A stretch of 13,397 nt of DNA, from contig SKPY01000364.1 of NCBI GenBank assembly GCA_007119305.1, positions 1 through 13,397 on the forward strand, read 5' to 3'. The first letter of the stretch is position 1. Each line of letters begins with the position of its first letter. The position numbers and the translations under genes are program-made. The DNA comes from Nitriliruptorales bacterium. Its GTDB lineage: Bacteria; Actinomycetota; Nitriliruptoria; Euzebyales; Egibacteraceae. A model generated the notes under the pieces. It searched no databases, was not told the DNA's origin, and saw nothing but the letters and a program-made list of their open reading frames with translations. Positions 6,141 through 11,179 of this stretch are shown here, piece by piece.

Positions 6141-6569
6141 TCAGGCGCGCACCATCGGCACGTGCGGGATGCCGTCCTCGACGAACCCGGCGCCGGCGGC
6201 CGCGAAGCCGAAGTGCTCGTACCAGCCCTGCAGGTGGGCCTGGACCGCGGCGACGATCGGCGGCTCGAGGCCCGCGAGCGTGGCACCGAGCAACCGGCTG
6301 GCATGCCCCTCGCCGCGCCGGTCGACGGCCGTGGCCATGCGGCCGACGCGGGTCGCGCCGTCGGGCTCGGCGAGCAGGCGGAGGTAGGAGATGACCCGTC
6401 CGGCGTCGTCGAGCCAGCAGTGCCAGGTGCCCGCCTCCGTGTCGCGGCCGTCGAGGTCGGGGTAGGCGCACGCCTGCTCCACGACGAACACGTCCACCCG
6501 CAGGCGCAGGAGGGCGTAGAGCGTGGCGACGTCGAGGTCGGTGAACCGCGCTCGCCGCAGCGCGCTCAC
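6141..6569 (-). CDS. GNAT N-acetyltransferase, ElaA family
   Basis: The gene encodes 142 residues. The ElaA signature is clear: LYALLRLRVDVFVVEQACAY (18-37), DLDGRDTEAGTWHCW (38-52), then VISYLRLL. The acetyl-CoA pyrophosphate loop is in RMATAVDRRGEGHASRLL (77-94), with R84-R85-G86-x-G88-x-A90. The C-terminal AHLQGWYEHFGF (111-122) and EDGIPHVPM (131-139) are also typical. ElaA proteins are cytoplasmic acetyltransferases with poorly known substrates. The start is GTG at 6569, overlapping the divIC stop as GTGA, which implies translational coupling and excludes the longer frame through divIC. It is the last gene of the eno-divIC group before a promoter-bearing gap. Confidence 0.9.
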   Translation of the reverse strand: MSALRRARFTDLDVATLYALLRLRVDVFVVEQACAYPDLDGRDTEAGTWHCWLDDAGRVISYLRLLAEPDGATRVGRMATAVDRRGEGHASRLLGATLAGLEPPIVAAVQAHLQGWYEHFGFAAAGAGFVEDGIPHVPMVRA

Positions 6570-7066
6570 GAGCCCTCGCCGAAGAGCTCGGCGAGCGCGC
6601 GGCCCAGCCGCCGGTACCAGGGGCCGTCGGCGGGCTCCCCGGGCGTGGGCGGCTCGGGTCGCACCCGGTCCGGGTCCGCGTCCGGCACGACGACCACGAA
6701 GGGGATCTCGCCGGGTCGCACGAGGCCGTGCTCGCTGCGCGCGAGCAGCTCGAGCTCCTCGGGGTCCTCGAGGCGCTCGCGGCGCTCCTCGAGGCTGTCC
6801 ACCTCCGCGCGCAGCTGGTCGCGGGTCCGCTCCAGCGCCTCGACCCGATCGGTGGCGGCGGTGTAGCTCTGCAGGGGACCGACGGCCATGGTGAGGATCA
6901 CCGTCACGATGGCGACGAGCGCGAGCACGTAGGGTCGGTCGCCCCGCAACCAGCGGCGCAGGAAGGACGGTGTGGCCCGCGTCGGCGGCGCTGACCGTTG
7001 CGCCGGCCTGCGGTCGGACCCGCCGCCGCGACGCGGGCCTTGTGCGCGGCGGCGGGGAGCGCTCAC
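6566..7066 (-). CDS. DivIC/FtsB-like septum formation initiator
   Basis: The gene encodes 166 residues: a basic, disordered cytoplasmic N-terminus (1-44, with RRR, RRGGG and RR runs), one transmembrane helix (PYVLALVAIVTVILTMAV, 45-62), a heptad-like coiled coil (VEALERTRDQLRAEVDSLEE, about 75-104), and the DivIC signature LARSEHGLVRPGEIPFVVV (109-127). A Pro/Asp/Glu-rich tail follows (128-150). Family proteins join FtsL and FtsQ/DivIB in the divisome and help activate septal peptidoglycan synthesis. Placement directly after enolase is the conserved actinobacterial order. The start is GTG at 7066, overlapping the eno stop as GTGA. FtsB and DivIC are the same family and cannot be told apart here, so no symbol is given. 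Confidence 0.9.
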   Translation of the reverse strand: MSAPRRRAQGPRRGGGSDRRPAQRSAPPTRATPSFLRRWLRGDRPYVLALVAIVTVILTMAVGPLQSYTAATDRVEALERTRDQLRAEVDSLEERRERLEDPEELELLARSEHGLVRPGEIPFVVVVPDADPDRVRPEPPTPGEPADGPWYRRLGRALAELFGEGS

Positions 7067-8364
7067 GTCCCGGTGTCCCCTGCTGTCTTGCCATGCCGCG
7101 CGAAGGCAGCGGCTCCGGCGTAGCGTGCCGTGTCGCCGAGCCGCGCCTCGAGGCGCAGCAGCTGGTTGTACTTGGCCACCCGGTCACTGCGTGCCGGAGC
7201 CCCGGTCTTGATCTGCCCGGCGTTCACCGCCACCGCGAGATCCGCGATCGTGTGGTCCTCGGTCTCGCCCGAGCGATGGCTGATCATGCACGTCCAGCCG
7301 GCGCGGTGGGCGAGCTCGATCGTCGCGAAGGTCTCGCTCAGCGTGCCGATCTGGTTGACCTTGACGAGCACGCTGTTCGCCGAGCCCTCGGTGATGCCGT
7401 GACGCACGCGCTCGGCGTCGGTGACGAAGAGGTCGTCCCCGACGATCTGGCAGCGGTCGCCGATGCGCTCGGTGAGCACACGCCAGCCGTCCCAGTCATC
7501 CTCGTCCATGCCGTCTTCGATCGAGATGATCGGGTAGGCGTCGATGAGCTCGGCGAGGACCTCCACCATCTCCTGGCTGGACAGGCTCTTGCCCTCGCCC
7601 TCGAGGCGATAGGCCCCGTCCGAGTAGAACTCCGAGGACGCCACGTCCATCGCGAGGGCGATGTCCTCCCCGGGCGTGTACCCGGCGCGCTCGATCGCCT
7701 CCATCAGGCGGGCCAGGGCGTCGGCGTTGCTCGGCAGGTCCGGGGCGAAGCCACCCTCGTCACCGAGCCCGGTCGACAAGCCGCGCTCGTGCAGGACGTC
7801 CTTCAGGGCGTGGTAGACCTCGGCGCCGGCACGCAGCGCCTCGGCGAACGTAGGCAGCCCGATGGGCGCGATCATGAACTCCTGGAAGTCCACGTTGGAG
7901 TCGGCGTGCTGCCCGCCGTTGATGATGTTCATCATGGGGACCGGCAGCAGATGGGCGGAGGGACCGCCGAGGTAGGCGTACAGCGGCAGGCCCCGGGAGG
8001 CCGCCGCCGCCTTCGCCACCGCGAGGCTCACACCGAGCACGGCGTTCGCACCGAGGTTGGACTTGTCGTCGGTCCCGTCGAGCTCGAGCAGCGCGGCGTC
8101 GATCGACCGCTGCTCGGTCGCGTCCCGGCCCAGCAGCGCCGGGGCGATCACGGTGTCGACGTTGTCGACCGCCTTCTCCACGCCCTTGCCCCGGTAGCGG
8201 CCGCCGCCGTCGCGCAGCTCGACGGCTTCGAACGCCCCGGTCGAGGCGCCGCTCGGGACCGCGGCCCGCCCCACCGAACCGTCGACGAGGATGCAGTCGA
8301 CCTCGACGGTGGGGTTGCCCCGCGAGTCCAGAATCTCGCGGGCCAGCATTGTCTCGATCTCCAC
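7063..8364 (-). CDS. eno: Enolase (phosphopyruvate hydratase)
   Basis: The gene encodes 433 residues, normal for bacterial enolase, which interconverts 2-phosphoglycerate and phosphoenolpyruvate in glycolysis with Mg2+. The N-terminal domain has AREILDSRGNPTVEV and SGASTGAFEAVELRD. The barrel holds NIINGGQHADSNVDFQEFM, GLGDEGGFAPDL, the metal-binding SIEDGMDEDDWDGW and GDDLFVTD, the signature VLVKVNQIGTLSET with the catalytic Lys, and ISHRSGETEDHTIADLAV. The GTG at 8364 was chosen because GAGGTG precedes it by eight bases and it places AREILDSRG at the usual distance; an upstream frame to 8409 would run into the -10 box. It is the first gene of the eno-divIC-GNAT coupled group. Confidence 0.97.
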   Translation of the reverse strand: MEIETMLAREILDSRGNPTVEVDCILVDGSVGRAAVPSGASTGAFEAVELRDGGGRYRGKGVEKAVDNVDTVIAPALLGRDATEQRSIDAALLELDGTDDKSNLGANAVLGVSLAVAKAAAASRGLPLYAYLGGPSAHLLPVPMMNIINGGQHADSNVDFQEFMIAPIGLPTFAEALRAGAEVYHALKDVLHERGLSTGLGDEGGFAPDLPSNADALARLMEAIERAGYTPGEDIALAMDVASSEFYSDGAYRLEGEGKSLSSQEMVEVLAELIDAYPIISIEDGMDEDDWDGWRVLTERIGDRCQIVGDDLFVTDAERVRHGITEGSANSVLVKVNQIGTLSETFATIELAHRAGWTCMISHRSGETEDHTIADLAVAVNAGQIKTGAPARSDRVAKYNQLLRLEARLGDTARYAGAAAFARHGKTAGDTGT

Positions 8365-8366
8365 TT

Positions 8367-8378
8367 GAGGTTCACCTC
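8367..8378 (-). promoter_or_regulatory. Enolase Shine-Dalgarno within a mini-hairpin
   Basis: On the minus strand GAGG (8375-8378), loop TGAA (8371-8374) and CCTC (8367-8370) can pair two bases before the GTG. The binding site GAGGTG confirms the start, and its complement lies between it and the start codon. Only four base pairs form, so the fold is marginal. Confidence 0.4.
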
Positions 8379-8389
8379 TTTCGCGCGTA

Positions 8390-8395
8390 AGCCTA
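8390..8395 (-). promoter_or_regulatory. -10 box TAGGCT of the enolase promoter
   Basis: Minus-strand TAGGCT lies 25 bases before the GTG start and directly abuts an 18-bp palindrome on its upstream side. No good TTGACA-like -35 is found at 16-18 bases. This would fit an activator- or ECF-independent extended mode, or a weak promoter. Confidence 0.5.
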
Positions 8396-8413
8396 ACTGT
8401 AGTGCACAACAGT
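8396..8413. promoter_or_regulatory. 18-bp near-perfect palindrome in the enolase promoter (candidate operator)
   Basis: ACTGTAGTGCACAACAGT equals its own reverse complement at 16 of 18 positions, with centre GTGCAC and arms ACTGT/ACAGT. It fills the space where the -35/-10 spacer should be for the TAGGCT box at 8390-8395. ACAAC pentamers recur at 8406, 8422 and 8431, possibly further half-sites. This geometry is that of a dimeric regulator site; the regulator is unknown. Confidence 0.55.
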
Positions 8414-8589
8414 CACATTCGACAACGGACACAACGCTGAACTCCGGGTCGAGGTGCGCGCTGGCGGGCTGGCGGGAGGCAACGGCAGCGCATGCGGGGG
8501 CGCCAGCGGGACGCAAGCGACGGCGCATGCCCACAGATGGCGGATGCGCATCGCTGCCGGGTGGCGCACCGCTGCCGGGTGGCGCACCG
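8414..8589. other. Intergenic stretch between eno promoter and the 65-aa gene
   Basis: This GC-rich region, together with the promoter elements, forms the 225-base gap between 8365 and 8589. It holds two ACAAC pentamers (8422, 8431) and an 18-bp tandem duplication near its right end. No credible gene or RNA was found. Confidence 0.5.
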
Positions 8590-8591
8590 CT
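8553..8591. repeat. 18-bp tandem duplication
   Basis: GCTGCCGGGTGGCGCACC occurs twice head to tail (8553-8570, 8571-8588) without mismatch, followed by a third GCT. Each unit contains GGTG-GCG-CACC, a small inverted repeat. The repeat ends inside the stop codon region of the 65-residue gene. Confidence 0.8.
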
Positions 8592-8787
8592 AGGCGGCCG
8601 GGTCGCCGGGCGGCGCGGGCGGCGGTGCGACCCGCAGCTGGCGCAGGTAGTAGGTGGCGAAGCCGTGCACGCCGATGGCAGCGCTCAGCACGACCGCGGC
8701 GAACCACAGGCCGAGCACGGCGGCGATCACGGCGGCCACGGCGGCCGTGCCCACGAGAATGGCGCGCAGCGTCTCGATCGCCGACAT
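8590..8787 (-). CDS. Small membrane protein, two predicted helices (65 aa)
   Basis: The gene encodes 65 residues: MSAIETLRA, a long hydrophobic stretch of Ala/Val/Leu (about 10-46, probably two helices breaking near G26-L27-W28), then HGFATYYLRQLRV and a Pro/Ala-rich tail PPPAPPGDPAA. The basic R49 and R52 after the second helix suggest both ends face the cytoplasm. GGAAGGA precedes the ATG at 8787 by about eight bases, and a TAGATT -10 lies some 40 bases upstream. It sits between mazG and eno, a slot that in Mycobacterium holds the unrelated lipoprotein gene lpqU. No family is recognised. Long overlapping frames in other phases show no domain. Confidence 0.7.
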   Translation of the reverse strand: MSAIETLRAILVGTAAVAAVIAAVLGLWFAAVVLSAAIGVHGFATYYLRQLRVAPPPAPPGDPAA

Positions 8788-8825
8788 CTGCCCGGTCCTT
8801 CCTGCCGCTCGTCGGGGTCGTGTCC

Positions 8826-8831
8826 AATCTA
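8826..8831 (-). promoter_or_regulatory. Candidate -10 box TAGATT of the 65-aa gene
   Basis: Minus-strand TAGATT lies 38 bases before the ATG at 8787 and just after the GC hairpin that follows mazG. No convincing -35 was found at 17 bases. This would let the small gene be transcribed separately from mazG. Confidence 0.35.
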
Positions 8832-8855
8832 CGCGTCCCGGCTGCAGCGTGGCTA

Positions 8856-8881
8856 GCGGGGGCCCCGACTGCCGGCCCCGC
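8856..8881 (-). terminator. GC-rich hairpin downstream of mazG
   Basis: GCGGGGGCC (8856-8864) and GGCCCCGC (8874-8881) pair as an eight-base GC stem with one bulged G and a nine-base loop, starting 10 bases after the mazG stop. No U-run follows, so it is a possible intrinsic-like or RNA 3'-end structure rather than a classical terminator. Confidence 0.4.
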
Positions 8882-8891
8882 CAGGGGCTGG

Positions 8892-10037
8892 TCAGGTGCC
8901 GTCGCGGGCCTTGGCCTGCTCCCACAGCGCCAGCCAGTCGTCGGCGGACAGCTGCTCCAGCGGCCGGTCGGCTGCTGCGGCCGCCGCCTCGAAGCGGTCG
9001 CGGAACCGCTGCGCCGCACCGCGCAACGCCATGTCGGGATCGATGCCGTGGACACGTGCCAGCCCAGCGACCGCCAGCAGCAAGTCGCCGAGCTCGGCGG
9101 CGCGGGCCTCGTCGTCGGTGGCCGAGCCCAGCTCGTCGAGCTCGAGACGCACGCGCTCCGCGGCCGTGGCCGGGTCGGGCCACTCGAACCCGGCCTTGGC
9201 CGCGCGCGACTGGAGCTTGCCCGCATACGCGAGCGCCGGCTGCGCGGGGGGGATCCCGTCGAACACCCCTTCGCGCTCGGCCTTCTCGGCGGCCTTGAGC
9301 TGCTCCCAGTTGGCCATCACCTCACCGGCGTCGGCGACCTCGACGTCGCCGAACACGTGGGGGTGGCGGCGGACGAGCTTCTCGGCGATCTGCTGGGCCA
9401 CGTCATCGATGTCGAACGCGCCGGCCTGCGCTGCCATCTCCGCGTGGAAGACGACCTGGAGCAGGACGTCCCCGAGCTCCTCGCGGATCGCAGGGGGGTT
9501 TCCCGCCTGGATGGCCTCGAGCAGCTCGTAGACCTCCTCGACCGCGTACGGGGCGAGCGTCGCGTGCGTCTGCTCGCGATCCCAGGGGCAGCCGCCCTCG
9601 CCGAGCAGCCGCTCTTCCACGCGCACGAGCTCAAGCAGGCGCACCCCCTTCGGGGCGACGCCGAAGTAGACGATCTCGACCTCCACCCCGGCCCGGGCCG
9701 CCTCCATGCCCAGGGTCCGGGTGAACGCCTCGCTGTCGTGCGGACCGAACAAGTAGACGGTCTCCCCGCACGCGCGGGCGCACTCCACCACCCACTCCGC
9801 CCGCGCCTTCGCCTGCGGTGACAGCCCCCCGAGGAGGTCACCGCGGGACAGCGCGGCGCCCTGCTCGGGCGCGGGCACCACCTCGTGGCGCAGCCCCGCA
9901 GCATCGAGGTGCGGCGTGAAGGGATGGTCGGCGGCGCCCACGAGCACGACCTCGCTGGACATGAGCGCGGTCCAGCTGTGCAGCGGCAGCAGGCCGGGCA
10001 GCTGGTCCGAGGTGTCGACGAGGACGAGCCGTGGCAT
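8892..10037 (-). CDS. mazG: MazG nucleoside triphosphate pyrophosphohydrolase with N-terminal extension
   Basis: The gene encodes 381 residues. About 1-135 is an alpha/beta extension (MPRLVLVDTSDQLPGLLPLH, then VVLVGAADHPF, and ETVYLFGPHDSEAF), resembling the reduced tetrapyrrole-methylase-like region often fused to MazG. The first MazG domain (about 140-260) has GGCPWDREQTHATL and a complete metal site E167-E168-x-x-E171 with E187-x-x-D190. The second domain (about 262-345) has LELDELGSATDDE and AAELGDLLLAV, keeping an ExxD at E315-D318. MazG hydrolyses (d)NTPs to monophosphates and affects (p)ppGpp levels and housecleaning of damaged nucleotides. The ATG at 10037 follows the SurA-like gene by three bases, so the two are surely co-transcribed. 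It is longer than typical E. coli MazG (about 260) because of the extension. Confidence 0.93.
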   Translation of the reverse strand: MPRLVLVDTSDQLPGLLPLHSWTALMSSEVVLVGAADHPFTPHLDAAGLRHEVVPAPEQGAALSRGDLLGGLSPQAKARAEWVVECARACGETVYLFGPHDSEAFTRTLGMEAARAGVEVEIVYFGVAPKGVRLLELVRVEERLLGEGGCPWDREQTHATLAPYAVEEVYELLEAIQAGNPPAIREELGDVLLQVVFHAEMAAQAGAFDIDDVAQQIAEKLVRRHPHVFGDVEVADAGEVMANWEQLKAAEKAEREGVFDGIPPAQPALAYAGKLQSRAAKAGFEWPDPATAAERVRLELDELGSATDDEARAAELGDLLLAVAGLARVHGIDPDMALRGAAQRFRDRFEAAAAAADRPLEQLSADDWLALWEQAKARDGT

Positions 10038-10040
10038 CGC

Positions 10041-11099
10041 CTACTCGTCGGGGTCGATCTCGACGTCGTCGTCGCCGGGCAGGTCAGGGTCGGGCGCGGG
10101 CTCGACCGGTAGCTCACCGTCGACCTCGTCCAGCGCCGCGGTCGGTACGACCTGGCCACGCTCGGCGTCCCATTCGCCGAAGCGCGGGTTGACGGTGACG
10201 TCGGCAGCGCGCAGCAGCTCCCCGAACCACTCTCCCATCGCACCGCCCGCCTGCTCCTGGCTCAGCTCGTCCCGAATGTCGTCCTCCACCTCGGCGAGCT
10301 CCTGGTCGATGCGCCCCGTGACCTCGATGACGTGGAAGCCGAACTGGCTCTCGACCGGACCGGTCACCTCGCCGATCTCGACGTCGAACGCCGCTTCCTC
10401 GAACTCGGGCACCATCTGACCGCGGCCGAACGCGCCGAGGTCGCCGCCCTCCGCGCCGCTGCCGGGGTCGATGGACAGGTCACGCGCGAGGTCTGCGAAG
10501 CTCTCGCCGTCGTCGATGCGCTCGATGACATCGTGGGCCTCGTCCTCGGTCTCGAGCAGGATGTGGCGGGCCTCGACCTGCTCGTAGCGCTGCTCGCGCT
10601 GGGCCTCGTAGAACTCCTCCACCTCGGCGTCGCTGACCTCGATGTCCGCCGTCAGGTGCTCCTGAACCCGCTCGCGGACCGCGAGGTTGCGGATCTCGGC
10701 CTGCAGATCCGCCTCGGACAGCCCGGACTGCTCGAGGAGCTCGTCGAACTGCTCCTGCCCGCCGACCTCCTCGACGAGCTGCTCCCGGCGCTCTGCCACG
10801 TCCTCGTCGGTGAGCTCGATGCCGAGCTCCGCGGCACCCTGCTCCCACAGGCGCGCCTGGATGAGCTCGGTGAGGATCTCTGCCTGGACCTGCGTGGTCA
10901 GCGTGCCGTCGGGATCGTTGCGCAGCTGGTCAGCGAACTGGGGGTTGTTCGCGACGGTCTCGTAGCGGCTTTCGACGGCGCTGACGGGGATAGTCTCGCC
11001 GTCGACCTCGGCCGCGTGGGCCGGGTTGCCCGTGCCGCATGCGGCGGCGACGAGCGCGAGCAGCCCGAGCAGGGCGATGAGGGGGCTGGAGATGCGCAC
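10041..11099 (-). CDS. SurA/PrsA-like peptidyl-prolyl isomerase lipoprotein
   Basis: The gene encodes 352 residues. The signal peptide (SSPLIALLGLLALVAA) ends at VAAAC with probable lipid anchor Cys21. A SurA_N-like helical chaperone region covers about 30-165, including VDGETIPVSAVESRYE. A PpiC/parvulin rotamase domain covers about 177-262: VEARHILLETEDEA, FADLARDLSIDPGSGAEGGD, LGAFGRGQMVPEFEEAAF and FGFHVIEV. The C-terminus (about 325-352) is an acidic Pro/Asp/Glu tail. Such foldases help exported proteins fold outside the membrane. The start is GTG at 11099, with GAGGA eight bases upstream and a proper signal peptide; a GTG at 11177 would add 26 residues before the signal and is rejected. 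A TACACT box lies upstream. It is placed between mfd and mazG. Confidence 0.9.
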   Translation of the reverse strand: MRISSPLIALLGLLALVAAACGTGNPAHAAEVDGETIPVSAVESRYETVANNPQFADQLRNDPDGTLTTQVQAEILTELIQARLWEQGAAELGIELTDEDVAERREQLVEEVGGQEQFDELLEQSGLSEADLQAEIRNLAVRERVQEHLTADIEVSDAEVEEFYEAQREQRYEQVEARHILLETEDEAHDVIERIDDGESFADLARDLSIDPGSGAEGGDLGAFGRGQMVPEFEEAAFDVEIGEVTGPVESQFGFHVIEVTGRIDQELAEVEDDIRDELSQEQAGGAMGEWFGELLRAADVTVNPRFGEWDAERGQVVPTAALDEVDGELPVEPAPDPDLPGDDDVEIDPDE

Positions 11100-11166
11100 G
11101 GCAGTGGTCCTCGGTTGCTGGTTGAGCACGAAACGCTGCCGCCCGGCGGGAGGCGACTGCCACCCC

Positions 11167-11172
11167 AGTGTA
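11167..11172 (-). promoter_or_regulatory. Candidate -10 box TACACT of the foldase gene
   Basis: Minus-strand TACACT (T, A and final T conserved) lies just after the mfd stop and about 68 bases before the chosen GTG. There is no recognisable -35. The candidate argues for the downstream start, since the GTG at 11177 would precede it. Confidence 0.35.
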
Positions 11173-11179
11173 GTCACGC

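Noticed and set aside
6141..7187. Longer 348-residue version of the GNAT protein
   Set aside because: The extension overlaps divIC and the end of eno in another frame, and the GTGA start at 6569 gives the normal ElaA length.
6970..8856. 628-residue plus-strand open frame opposite enolase
   Set aside because: It is antisense to the unmistakable eno gene, is rich in Arg/Gly/His/Asp with no domain, and arises from GC-rich codon structure.
8454..9821. 455-residue plus-strand open frame opposite mazG
   Set aside because: It is antisense to mazG and the 65-residue gene, has no ribosome site or recognisable motif, and has an Arg/Ala-rich composition.
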